A DNA stretch of 64,000 nucleotides from positions 3,598,001-3,662,000 of the forward strand of contig NZ_CP109137.1 in assembly GCF_035918095.1 (NCBI RefSeq), read 5' to 3'. Below the pieces are notes generated by a model, which saw nothing but the letters and a program-made list of their open reading frames with translations, was not told the DNA's origin and did not search any database. Shown here piece by piece: positions 27,239-35,027 of the stretch. Positions within the stretch are counted from its first letter, which is position 1. The number at the start of each line of letters is the position of its first letter. The stretch comes from Streptomyces sp. NBC_01750. GTDB taxonomy: Bacteria > Actinomycetota > Actinomycetes > Streptomycetales > Streptomycetaceae. Position numbers and translations under genes: made by a program.

Positions 27239-28558
27239 ATGCCTTCAGACCGTCGGGATCAAGCCGTACGAGCGGCAGTGGAGCAGGGACTTCTCAGCGA
27301 GGCACAGCCGGTCGCCGCGCTCCTCGACGTGGCCGGCATCCGCGCCTCGGCCGCCGCGCTGCGGGCCGCCTTCGCCGCCGTCACCGACGCCCCCGTACTG
27401 CACGCCTTCGCCGTGAAGGCCGCGCCGCTGGTCCCCGTGCTCGCACTGCTGCACGCCGAAGGCATCGGCGCGGAGGTCGCGAGCCCGGGCGAGCTGGCGC
27501 TGGCCCGCGCCGCCGGCGTGGGGAGCGACCACACGGTCCTCGACTCTCCCGCCAAGACGCCCGCCGAACTGCGCGAGGCCCTCACACTCGGTATCGCCGT
27601 CAACGCCGACAATTGGCAGGAGCTCGCGCACATCGACGCCCTCGTCCAGGGCACCGCCATCCGGTCCCCGCTCGGCCTGCGCGTCAATCCACAGGTCGGC
27701 GGCGGTGCCATCGGAGCCCTGTCGACGGCCACCGCGACCTCCAAATTCGGTGTCGCGCTGCGTGACGAAGGCGCCCGCGACCGGGTCGTACGCGCGTATC
27801 TCGACCGCCCGTGGCTGACCAGGCTGCATGCTCACTCCGGCTCGCAGGGCATGCCGCTGACCCTGATGGCGCAGGGCATCCTGGCCGTGCACGAGCTGGC
27901 CGAGGAGATCAACGCCGCGGCCGGCCGGCAGCAGATCGACACCGTCGACATCGGCGGCGGCCTCCCGGTCAATTTCGCCTCCGACGAACAGTCGCCCACC
28001 TTCGCCGAGTACGCCCGGCTGCTGAAGGAGCAGGTCCCCGGGCTGCTCGACGGCCGCTACGGCCTCGTCACCGAGTTCGGCCGGTCCCTCCTCGCCAAGC
28101 ACGGCACGGTCCTCGCCCGCGTCGAGTACGCCAAGACCGCCGGGTCGCGCCCCATCGCGGTCACCCACGCAGGCGTCCAGATCGCGACCCGTACCGTGTA
28201 CGACCCCTCCTCGTGGCCACTGCGCATCGTCGCGTACGACGCCGGGGGCCGTCCGAAGGCGGGGGCGGCCGTCGTGCAGGACATCGCGGGACCCGCCTGC
28301 TTCGCCGGCGACCTGCTCGCCGAGGCGCGCCCGCTGCCGCTGCTGGAGCAGGGTGATGTGATCGCGGCGCTGGACACCGGCGCGTACTACTTCTCGAACC
28401 ACTACGGCTACAACAGCCTGCCCCGGCCCGGCGTCCACGGATTTGTCACCGCCGCGGACGGGCCGGTGCGGTTCACCACCGTCCGGGACCCGCAGAGCCT
28501 GGAGGAGATCGTCGCCGAGTCGGGCGGCGCGCACGCGGACGCACTGACCGCCCCCTGA
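27239..28558 (+). CDS. fold-III PLP-dependent decarboxylase-like protein (DAP/Orn/Arg decarboxylase family)
   Basis: 439 aa, ATG 27239, divergent from hutU across 118 bp. It is an alanine-racemase-fold barrel plus a C-terminal domain. HAFAVKAAPLVPVL carries the PLP Lys, then HSGSQG, DIGGGLPVNF (glycine-rich phosphate loop), TEFGRSL, CFAGD in place of the CESGD loop of diaminopimelate decarboxylases, and GAYYFSNHYGYNS with the C-terminal Tyr. The altered CFAGD loop and EFGR for EPGR suggest a substrate other than meso-DAP. It shares its control region with hutU, but any link with histidine catabolism is only inferred. No clear ribosome site precedes the ATG. Confidence 0.85.
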   Translation: MPSDRRDQAVRAAVEQGLLSEAQPVAALLDVAGIRASAAALRAAFAAVTDAPVLHAFAVKAAPLVPVLALLHAEGIGAEVASPGELALARAAGVGSDHTVLDSPAKTPAELREALTLGIAVNADNWQELAHIDALVQGTAIRSPLGLRVNPQVGGGAIGALSTATATSKFGVALRDEGARDRVVRAYLDRPWLTRLHAHSGSQGMPLTLMAQGILAVHELAEEINAAAGRQQIDTVDIGGGLPVNFASDEQSPTFAEYARLLKEQVPGLLDGRYGLVTEFGRSLLAKHGTVLARVEYAKTAGSRPIAVTHAGVQIATRTVYDPSSWPLRIVAYDAGGRPKAGAAVVQDIAGPACFAGDLLAEARPLPLLEQGDVIAALDTGAYYFSNHYGYNSLPRPGVHGFVTAADGPVRFTTVRDPQSLEEIVAESGGAHADALTAP

Positions 28559-28886
28559 ACCTCCCGGGCCCCTGCCGCTCACGCCGCATCCTGCCGCGCG
28601 CCATGGGCACGGTGCTTTCCGGGCGCCGTACGCCCTCGCCGGGATCATCTTCGTCTCGGTCCTGGCGATCGGCCTCGGGAACTGAGCCGACCGCCCGCGT
28701 ACGGGCATGCCTGAGGGCCCGCTCTCGGCACTCAGGAGCAGGCGGTGGCCCGCGGACCTTATCGGGGCAGCGGCATGTTCCGATGGAAAATGCCCCAACT
28801 CCCCCCAGCAGTGGCCACGTTGCGTAACCTCTCCGTCACTGCCGCACATCAGTGCGCGGCGCGCCGTGGCGGAGAGGGGAATCCGC
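28559..28886. other. intergenic region, no gene
   Basis: 328 bp between the decarboxylase-like gene and the Roadblock operon. One plus-strand frame, 28617-28685, reads as a short hydrophobic C-terminus (PYALAGIIFVSVLAIGLGN then stop), reminiscent of the last helix of an ABC permease, but nothing upstream extends it. The operon promoter presumably lies around 28740-28850. Confidence 0.4.
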
Positions 28887-29321
28887 GTGCCCGGAATCGA
28901 CGAGTGCCTGCTCGAAGCCATGCTGGTGCCGGGCGCACGCGGAGCATCCATCGTGGACTGGATCAGCGGGCTCGCTCTCGGCGCGGTCGGCGAGTCGCCG
29001 GGCAGCGACCACGAGGCCACCGCCGCGGAGACGGCCGAACTGGCCCGGATGGCCACCGAGTACACGACGTTCGCGCCGGCGGAGCCCACGGCGTACGGGA
29101 GCGAGGGCGCGGGCCGGGGCAAGGGCGACAGCAAGAACGAGGGGCCGCCCGTCGAGGACCTCATCGTCACCACCCGCACCGGCTATCACGTGATGCGTTT
29201 CGTGGAGACCACCTTCGACAGCAGCGTGTTCCTCCATCTGTGGCTCGACCGGGATCTGGGCAATCTCGCACTGGCCCGGCTGCGCCTGCAGAACCTGGCC
29301 GAGAGGCTGGTGCTCGGATGA
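28887..29321 (+). CDS. Roadblock/LC7-like protein (first of three)
   Basis: 144 aa, GTG 28887 with GGAGAGGGG seven bases upstream. The fold is suggested by similarity to the last gene of the operon: ASIVDWISGLALGAVGES aligns with AALVDYTSGMALGTVGGG, and VEDLIVTTRTGYHVMRFV with IEDILITLSSQYHLIRLL. An insertion of about 25 residues, Gly/Lys/Asp-rich, splits the domain near 62-85. Roadblock proteins dimerise and regulate small GTPases or twitching/gliding switches. It overlaps the next gene by ATGA. Confidence 0.82.
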   Translation: MPGIDECLLEAMLVPGARGASIVDWISGLALGAVGESPGSDHEATAAETAELARMATEYTTFAPAEPTAYGSEGAGRGKGDSKNEGPPVEDLIVTTRTGYHVMRFVETTFDSSVFLHLWLDRDLGNLALARLRLQNLAERLVLG

Positions 29322-30064
29322 GAGCGGCCATATCCCCGATGCTCGTCAGACTCGCGGACGAGCGGGCCACCGGCGTTCTCGTACGCGACCACGGCGCCCT
29401 CTATCTGGCCGACGGCCAGGTCGTGCACGCCGAGAGCCCCGACGCGCCCGGACTCGACGTCCTGCTGACGGCGAGCGGCCGGCTGGAGCCCGGGAGCTGG
29501 GCGGAGGCGGTGGCGCAGGCGGGGTCGCGCCGCGAGGTCGCCCGCTTCCTCGTCGACAGCGGCCAAGTGGCGGGCGGCGAGCTGGAGATCTGCCATCTCG
29601 GCGCGCTGTTCGACGCGGCCTTCTTCGCCCTGGCGCCCGCCAGTGGTCCGAGCCGCTTCCGCTACGGCGTCGCCCACTGGATCGGCCGGGTGCGGCCGGT
29701 GCCCACACAGGTCGTCGAACGCGAGGCCCAGCGGCGCAGCCGGCTGCTGGACTCCGTATGGCCCTACCCCGCGGTCGACACCGCGCCGCTCGAGCGCTCC
29801 CCGCACACCGCGGGACGGGCGGTCGGCCCCCGCCGGCAGTCGTTGCTGGACCTCGCCGACGGCGTACGCACGCCGGCCGCGGTCGCCCGGAAACTGGGAC
29901 GTCCCGCCTTCAACACCCTGCTCGAGGTCCGGAGGCTGGCCGCCGAGGGGCTCATCGCGACGCCCGGCGAGCCCGCTGCCGCCCCCGAGACCGCCGAGCC
30001 CCCGTCCGTCCTGGACTCCGCCCTGCTCCGCCGGCTCCGCGACGCCCTGGAGGCAACCCTGTGA
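29318..30064 (+). CDS. PATAN/DUF4388-like regulator with C-terminal helical/winged segment
   Basis: 248 aa. Residues 1-140 resemble the DUF4388 (PATAN) domain: LADERATGVLVRDHGALYLADGQVVHAES, then a segment about low-scoring and refractory output (EVARFLVDSGQVAGGEL). Residues about 165-225 look like a winged helix (LLDLADGVRTPAAVARKLGRPAFNTLLEVRRLAAEGLI). PATAN domains occur with Roadblock proteins and response regulators in polarity and motility systems. It is coupled by ATGA to the first Roadblock gene and followed by two more, so it probably binds them. Confidence 0.78.
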   Translation: MRAAISPMLVRLADERATGVLVRDHGALYLADGQVVHAESPDAPGLDVLLTASGRLEPGSWAEAVAQAGSRREVARFLVDSGQVAGGELEICHLGALFDAAFFALAPASGPSRFRYGVAHWIGRVRPVPTQVVEREAQRRSRLLDSVWPYPAVDTAPLERSPHTAGRAVGPRRQSLLDLADGVRTPAAVARKLGRPAFNTLLEVRRLAAEGLIATPGEPAAAPETAEPPSVLDSALLRRLRDALEATL

Positions 30065-30143
30065 CGCACCGCTCCGCCCACCAGGTCCCTTGCACACCGT
30101 CATGAGGCGCGCACTGAGGCTGCGCGCCGAGAGGAGACAGCTC

Positions 30144-30530
30144 ATGACGGCCGAGGCCGACGTGCTCGCTGAACTGAAGAAACTGCGCGTGCGCGTGCCG
30201 CAGCTGACCGGCGTACTCGCCGCCAGCACGGACGGACTCGTGCTGGCGGCGGACTCCACGGACGCGGAGAGCGTCGCCGCGCTGACCGCCGCCGCCCTCG
30301 GCGTCGCGCTGCGGCTGACCGAGGCCACCGGGCAGGGGGGCTTCCGCGAGCTACTGGTCCGGGGCGAACGGGGATACGTCGCGACCTACGCGGCAGGCTC
30401 CTCGGCCGTCCTCACCCTCCTGGCCGAGCCACGCATCAACGTGGGACGGCTCCACCTCGAGGCCCGCCGCTCCGGCGCCCGCATCGGCGAGCTGGTCGAC
30501 GGCGCACTCGAACGACCGGAGAACACCTGA
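30144..30530 (+). CDS. Roadblock/LC7 domain protein (second of three)
   Basis: 128 aa from ATG 30144, with GAGGAG seven bases upstream; an ATG at 30102 lacks one. It is a single Roadblock domain: LAELKKLRVRVPQLTGVLAASTDGLVLAADS is the classic first helix and strand, followed by AALTAAALGVALRLTEATG and the ARIGELVDGAL helix at the end. It is close to the Roadblock proteins of Streptomyces conservons, but here no histidine kinase-like or GTPase gene is present. Confidence 0.88.
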   Translation: MTAEADVLAELKKLRVRVPQLTGVLAASTDGLVLAADSTDAESVAALTAAALGVALRLTEATGQGGFRELLVRGERGYVATYAAGSSAVLTLLAEPRINVGRLHLEARRSGARIGELVDGALERPENT

Positions 30531-30587
30531 CCCATGACCGACACACCATCACGAACACCCAGCAGACGGAAAGGAAGTGCGCATCTC

Positions 30588-30962
30588 ATGGCCAACACCG
30601 AACGCGCCCTCAAGGAAGCCACCACTGTCATCGAGGGCGCCATCGGCGCCGCACTCGTCGACTACACCAGCGGAATGGCCCTCGGCACTGTCGGCGGCGG
30701 AAAGGACCTGGACCTGTCGGTCGCCGCGGCGGGCAACACCGATGTGGTGCGCGCCAAGGTACGCACCATGGAGCAGCTCGGGCTCAAGGACGGTATCGAG
30801 GACATCCTGATCACCCTCAGCTCGCAGTACCACCTGATCCGGCTGCTCAAGGGCCGCGGGACCAACGGTCTCTTCCTCTACCTGGCACTCGACAAGGACC
30901 GGGCGAACCTTGCCATGGCCAGGCACCAGCTGAGGAAGATCGAGGCCGAGCTGGAGGTCTGA
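30588..30962 (+). CDS. Roadblock/LC7 domain protein (third of three)
   Basis: 124 aa from ATG 30588, with AAGGAAG ten bases upstream; ATG 30534, three bases after the previous stop, would give 142 aa. It is a single compact domain (TVIEGAIGAALVDYTSGMALGTVG ... GLFLYLALDKDRANLAMARHQLRKIEAELEV). It ends the operon and is followed by two hairpins. Its greater similarity to the first gene than to the second suggests an ancestral duplication. Confidence 0.85.
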   Translation: MANTERALKEATTVIEGAIGAALVDYTSGMALGTVGGGKDLDLSVAAAGNTDVVRAKVRTMEQLGLKDGIEDILITLSSQYHLIRLLKGRGTNGLFLYLALDKDRANLAMARHQLRKIEAELEV

Positions 30963-30982
30963 CCGCCCCTGTGTCATCCACC

Positions 30983-31053
30983 GCCGGGACGGGCTCCTCA
31001 TGAAGCCTGTCCCGGCGTGGAGCAGCGGGGCCACGGGGCGGAGCCCCGCTGCT
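30983..31053. terminator. two consecutive hairpins between convergent operons
   Basis: Hairpin 1: CGCCGGGAC-g-GGCT paired with AGCC-t-GTCCCGGCG (30983-31018). Hairpin 2: AGCAGCGGGGC (31021-31031) paired with GCCCCGCTGCT (31043-31053). They separate the Roadblock operon from the RpiR/lyase operon. Confidence 0.8.
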
Positions 31054-31068
31054 CACCAACAGGCCCGG

Positions 31069-31905
31069 CTACTCCACGAACAGGCCCCGCGCCGCCGCTC
31101 TCGTGTCGAACTCCTCCAGACGCGCCTGCGCGTCCGGCAGGTCGTCGCACATCGCCTCCAGCAGCACCCGGCCCAGCAGCATCGGCGCGCACGCCGTGTC
31201 GAAGGCCAGCCCCGTGCCGACCGCCGCGGGGATCAGCAGGTCGCTGTGGCCCGCCACCGGTGCGAACGCCGAGTCCGCGACCGTCACCACCTTCAGACCC
31301 GCCGAGCGCGCGTACGCCAGCGCCTCCACGACCTCCTTCGGGTGGCGCGGCAGTGCGAAGCAGAGCAGCGCGCTCGCGCCGGCCGTGCGGGCCGCGTCGA
31401 TGCGGTCGGCGAGCAGCGTGCCGCCCTCGTCGAGGAGGCGCACATCCGGATGCACCTTGGCCGCGAAGTACGCGAAGCCGCGGGCCTGCGAGGACGCGGC
31501 GCGCAGGCCGAGCACCGGGAGCGGGCGGGACGCGGCGAGCAGCCGGCCCGCGCGCTCGACCGGGGCCGGGTCGGCGAGCAGTTCGGCCAGATGGGAGAGG
31601 TTCTCGATCTCGGCCTGCACCGCCTGCTGGTACTCGTTGTACCCGTCCTTCCCGCCCTCGCTCTCCGCGGGCGCGACCTCCCGCAGATACTTGCGCAGCG
31701 CCGGATAGCCGTCGAAGCCGAGCGCGACGGCGAATCGGGTGACGGACGGCTGGCTGACCCCCGCCAGTTCGGCGAGCTCCACGCTGGACAGGAACGGCGC
31801 GTCACCGGCCCGGCGCACCATGCTGTGTGCGATACGCCGCTGGGTGGGAGTGAGCCGGTGCCCCTCGAAGAGCTGCTGCAGCCGTGCGGCAGGGCTGTCG
31901 CTCAT
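31069..31905 (-). CDS. MurR/RpiR family transcriptional regulator
   Basis: 278 aa, ATG overlapping the lyase stop (ATGA). The N-terminal RpiR HTH (about 15-80) contains LTPTQRRIAHSMV, ELAGVSQPSVTRFAVALGFDGYPALRKYL. The SIS domain (about 125-260) includes PLPVLGLRAASSQARGFAYFAAKVHPDVRL and a SALLCFALPRHPKEVVEAL segment. SIS domains bind phosphosugars or related ligands. Being co-translated with an ammonia-lyase homologue, it probably controls that operon, and perhaps hutU through the shared TATTCA half-site. Confidence 0.9.
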   Translation of the reverse strand: MSDSPAARLQQLFEGHRLTPTQRRIAHSMVRRAGDAPFLSSVELAELAGVSQPSVTRFAVALGFDGYPALRKYLREVAPAESEGGKDGYNEYQQAVQAEIENLSHLAELLADPAPVERAGRLLAASRPLPVLGLRAASSQARGFAYFAAKVHPDVRLLDEGGTLLADRIDAARTAGASALLCFALPRHPKEVVEALAYARSAGLKVVTVADSAFAPVAGHSDLLIPAAVGTGLAFDTACAPMLLGRVLLEAMCDDLPDAQARLEEFDTRAAARGLFVE

Positions 31906-33419
31906 GCCATCCCCCTCATCAGGTCCGTCATCTCCGTCGCCAGGTCCGTGAACCGGTCGAGCAGCGCGGCCGCCGCCGTCACATCATCGGTCAGCGGCCG
32001 GTCGGCGAGCTCGTCGTCCAGTACGGCCTCGGCCAGCTCGAAGGCCCTGCCCACCGGAAGCTCCGGATCGGGCCGCAGCCCGCGCTGGCGCAACGCCCGT
32101 ACGGCGGCAACGAGTTCGCAGCCGACGACGAGCCGGTACGCGCCGCCCGCCCGCAGAGTCTGGCGCGCCGCCAACGAGGCGAAGCTGGCCTGTTCCTCGA
32201 CGCCCCGGGACAGTACCGCGTGGCCGAGCGAGGCGGGTGCGGAAAAGGCCCGCAGATCGCCGAGGGCCGCGCCGGCGGCGTACTCGAGGATCATCACGCC
32301 GGAGCTCGCAGCCTCCGCGTCCGCGAGGAAGGGCCGCAGCCGGGTGAAGGCGGGCTCGTTCAGGGCGGAGAGCCGGGAGGTGGACAGTCGCGCGGTCTGA
32401 CTGATCGCGAGCCTGAAGTGGTCCAGGTCCAGGGCGAGTTGGGCCATGTAGAAGCCGCCGTGGTGATACGCGGCCATGTCGGCGGCGCGGATCAGCGGGT
32501 TCTCGGCGGCCGCGTTGATCTCGACGGCGAGGGTCCGCTCCAGCGCGTCCGCCGCGTCCTGCGCCGGCCCGTGGATCTGCGGCAGACAGCGGAATCCGTA
32601 CGGATCCTGTATCCGTCCGAGCGGCGGCGTGGGCCGCTCGGGCGCGCCGAGCAGCTGCCGCATCCTGGCGGCGACGGCGTACGTGCCGGGGTGCGGCCGG
32701 GCCGCGTGCACGGGTTCCGCGTACGCCTCGTACGAGCCGTCGACCGCGAGCAGCGAGAGCGCGGCGACCAGCTCGGTGGCCGAGACGAGTGCGCGCAGCT
32801 CGTCCAGGGCGAGCGCGGCCTGCCCGAGGGTGAGGGCGTTGGAGCTGATCAGGGCCAGGGCGTCGTTGTTGTCGAGGGCCTGCGCCTCGGGCGGCGGGCC
32901 GCCCTCCCAGGGATGTTCACCGGCCAGCGCGAGGCCCATCTGGGCCAGGGCCGCGATATCGCCGGTGCCGACCGAGCCGAACTCGTTGACGACGGGGTAC
33001 GCGCCGCTCTCCAGCGCCTCGCAGAGCGCGGTGACGACGCCGGGCCGCAGCCCGGCACCGCCCGCGAGCAACTGGTTGGCCCGTACGGCGAGCATGGCGC
33101 GGACCTGTCGGGCCGGCAGCGGATCGCCGATCGCGCCGGCGTGCGAGCGCAGCAGCCGCAGCCCGTGATCGGCGGCGGCCCCGGTCGGCACGTCCTCGTT
33201 CCGGTTGGCACCGACGCCGGTGGAGCGCCCGTAGACCCGGCCCGAAGCGGCGAGCTCCCGCGCCGCGTCCCAGGAGACCTCGACGCGCTTGATCGCCTCG
33301 GATCCGGGTACGGGACGGGCCGCGCCATCGGCCAGTCGGACGATGTCCGCGACCGGGAGGCTCTGTCCGTCGAGGACCACGATGCCGGTGGGCGAGTCCA
33401 CGATGTGGGACGACATCAC
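31902..33419 (-). CDS. HAL/PAL-family aromatic amino acid ammonia-lyase homologue with atypical MIO loop
   Basis: 505 aa from GTG 33419, with AGGAGGGG seven bases upstream (the ATG at 33449 lies before that site). The family is clear: VYGRSTGVG, SHAGAIGDPLP, QDPYGFRCLPQIHG, EINAAAENPL, SSGVMILEYAAGAAL. In true histidine ammonia-lyases an Ala/Cys-Ser-Gly triad inside GSxGxSGDLAPL cyclises to the MIO electrophile. Here the loop reads GSVGTGDIAAL, one residue shorter, with Gly151-Thr152-Gly153-Asp154 where the triad should be. It may be annotated hutH, but normal MIO formation is doubtful. It is co-transcribed with an RpiR regulator. Confidence 0.88.
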   Translation of the reverse strand: MMSSHIVDSPTGIVVLDGQSLPVADIVRLADGAARPVPGSEAIKRVEVSWDAARELAASGRVYGRSTGVGANRNEDVPTGAAADHGLRLLRSHAGAIGDPLPARQVRAMLAVRANQLLAGGAGLRPGVVTALCEALESGAYPVVNEFGSVGTGDIAALAQMGLALAGEHPWEGGPPPEAQALDNNDALALISSNALTLGQAALALDELRALVSATELVAALSLLAVDGSYEAYAEPVHAARPHPGTYAVAARMRQLLGAPERPTPPLGRIQDPYGFRCLPQIHGPAQDAADALERTLAVEINAAAENPLIRAADMAAYHHGGFYMAQLALDLDHFRLAISQTARLSTSRLSALNEPAFTRLRPFLADAEAASSGVMILEYAAGAALGDLRAFSAPASLGHAVLSRGVEEQASFASLAARQTLRAGGAYRLVVGCELVAAVRALRQRGLRPDPELPVGRAFELAEAVLDDELADRPLTDDVTAAAALLDRFTDLATEMTDLMRGMA

Positions 33420-33492
33420 GCGTAATCCCCTCCTTTTCGGGCGGCTCATCTTGCTTCCCGAGCATCCGTCACCAGTGATTTACCCCGGGGCA

Positions 33493-33538
33493 TTGACAAT
33501 TTATTCAGACACCGAGAACTCTGCATGACCATATGCAG
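33493..33538. promoter_or_regulatory. control region with TATTCAGAC half-site and CTGCAT/ATGCAG palindrome
   Basis: TTGACA (33493-33498) followed by TTATTCAGAC (33501-33510) mirrors the hutU promoter, where TTGACT is followed by CTATTCAGAC. CTGCAT (33521-33526) and ATGCAG (33533-33538) form a palindrome with a 6-bp spacer. The region lies between the divergent lyase gene and the ABC pseudogene and may be an operator for the adjacent RpiR protein. Confidence 0.45.
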
Positions 33539-33557
33539 GCCGGGCAAGGGACGAGTG

Positions 33558-33952
33558 ATGATCAAATTCGAAGCAGTGCTGCGTCTCTCCGGGGGGCACC
33601 CCCGGACCCCCGGAGCGCTTCCCAACGGCACCACGGCAGCCGGTATCACCGTCCTGGCGGTTCCTCCGGGTGCGGTAAGACCACCACGCTCCGCATGATC
33701 AACCGGATGGTCGATCCGACCTCGGGCACGATCCGCGCGGGCGGCAAGGACGTCCTGACGCAGGACGCCGCGGAGCTGCGCCGCTCCATCGGATACGTCA
33801 TCCAGCAGTCCGGCCTCTTCCCGCACCGCACGATCCTCGACAACATCGCGACCGTGCCGCTGCTGCTGGGCTGGGGCCGGCGCAAGGCGCGGGCGCGGGC
33901 GGCGGAGCTGCTCGAGAAGGTCGGCCTGCCGGCCGGCCTCACCGGGAAGTAA
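33558..33952 (+). pseudogene. decayed glycine betaine/proline-type ABC transporter ATPase (OpuCA-like)
   Basis: ATG 33558 begins MIKFEAV, as OpuCA-type ATPases do, but the next stretch is disrupted by a hairpin-like GC insertion (about 33578-33610) and the rest of the N-domain is shortened. A one-base deletion near 33657 shifts the frame just before the Walker A (GSSGCGKTTTLRMINRMVD). The remaining frame continues with IGYVIQQSGLFPHRTILDNI (Q-loop) and stops at 33952, before the LSGGQ signature and Walker B. No permease or binding protein follows. At least three lesions make a functional product impossible. Confidence 0.85.
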
Positions 33953-33972
33953 GGCGCCCGTACCGGCTCCGA

Positions 33973-34009
33973 CCCACCCCGGCGCAGCGGCAGGTCCTGA
34001 CGGGGTGGG
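33973..34009 (+). terminator. hairpin after the ABC pseudogene
   Basis: CCCACCCCG (33973-33981) and CGGGGTGGG (34001-34009) form a 9-bp stem with a 19-nt loop, 20 nt beyond the pseudogene stop. Confidence 0.4.
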
Positions 34010-34189
34010 GCGAGGACGGTCCCGCGTCCCGCCCTGCCGCGACGGGCTCTTCTCCTTGTCCGCGCCGTGGTCCCGCCGCGTGCGCCGTGGACCCAGCGGT
34101 ACCCGCTGTCCATCCACCGGGTACCCCCAGGGAAAAACAGGGGTTAGCCCCACTGACGCGACCGCCCGCCGCACGTAGCGTGAACGGCT

Positions 34190-34609
34190 ATGGAAGCCCG
34201 CGACCCTGAGCTCAAGAAAGAGCTCGACGCCACCCTGCACGCCCGCCGCGAGCTGGGGGAGGAATACGAGTCCGCGCTCGTCGAATCGTTCCTGGAGAAG
34301 GTCGAGCAGCGGCTCGACGGCACGGTGGACCGCCGTGTCCGGCGCCAGCTCGCCGAGCAGCAGATGGTGGTCGCCCGGGGCGCCCGCCCGCCGCACTCCA
34401 CGGAAGCGAATTTCGGGGAGCGCTTCGGCTTCGGCATCATCTCGATGATCCTGGCCATCCCGCTGTCGGCGATCGGCGTGGTGAACGCCGACTTCAAAGG
34501 GCTGGTGGTCACCTGGCTCGGCATCGTCGGCGTGAACGCGGTACACGCGGCCAGGGGCTGGCCGTGGATCCGCCGGCAGCAGCCTCAGAAGTCCGACTGG
34601 GAGGACTAG
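34190..34609 (+). CDS. small conserved membrane protein
   Basis: 139 aa, ATG 34190. An amphipathic charged N-terminal half (EARDPELKKELDATLHARRELGEEYESALVESFLEKVEQRL is helical, possibly coiled) is followed by two TM helices (about 83-100, 105-122) and the tail RRQQPQKSDWED. This is the layout of a common Streptomyces integral membrane protein of unknown function. No partner gene is evident. Confidence 0.8.
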   Translation: MEARDPELKKELDATLHARRELGEEYESALVESFLEKVEQRLDGTVDRRVRRQLAEQQMVVARGARPPHSTEANFGERFGFGIISMILAIPLSAIGVVNADFKGLVVTWLGIVGVNAVHAARGWPWIRRQQPQKSDWED

Positions 34610-35027
34610 CACCCGTACGCCTGCCGGGCAGCACGGGCCGCTGGTGGTCCGCACCCCGGAACCGGGCTCGGCCACGGCGCCCCGGAGGCGACCCGGGCCG
34701 AAAAGTCTTGGCGGGGACCGCCGCACCCCCGGCGAGCCGGAGGGCGGGACGACGGCGGTCCCCGCGTGGGACACGGTCCCGGGTCAGGGCCGGTCGCCGC
34801 GTCCAGGGCGTCTTGGGAGGTCCGGGAGCCGCTCCGGAGGTCCTAGACGCCGCTGTGGTGCCGGCCGGGTTACCTGCCCGGTCCCCCTGCCGACATCCAC
34901 CAATGTGCCTGACTCGTGTTAAGCGGGTGCTGCGCGAACGTGACGCGCTCGTACCTTTTTCGCGACCGGGAGGTCCGGGAGGTTGCCTCCCGGGAAGGCA
35001 CAGCGGAAAACGTGCGCGGTTGCGCCG
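34610..35027. other. intergenic region with a short hairpin
   Basis: 418 bp with no convincing gene; the frames present are Arg/Gly/Pro-rich shadows. CCGGGAGG (34975-34982) and CCTCCCGG (34986-34993) form a tight stem 34 nt after the cbs stop and may terminate cbs transcription. Confidence 0.5.

Noticed and set aside
28617-28685. C-terminal remnant of an ABC permease
   Set aside because: Only about 22 hydrophobic residues remain and no upstream coding sequence supports it.
28887-30962. A Streptomyces conservon (cvn) operon
   Set aside because: There is no sensor-kinase-like, DUF742 or GTPase gene, and three Roadblock genes instead of one.
31902-33419. Plain call as hutH
   Set aside because: The MIO triad is absent and the gene is not in the hutU operon, so a histidine ammonia-lyase activity cannot be assumed.
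33973-34189. Remnant of betaine permease or binding-protein genes after the ABC pseudogene
   Set aside because: No frame in this stretch shows permease-like hydrophobic segments.
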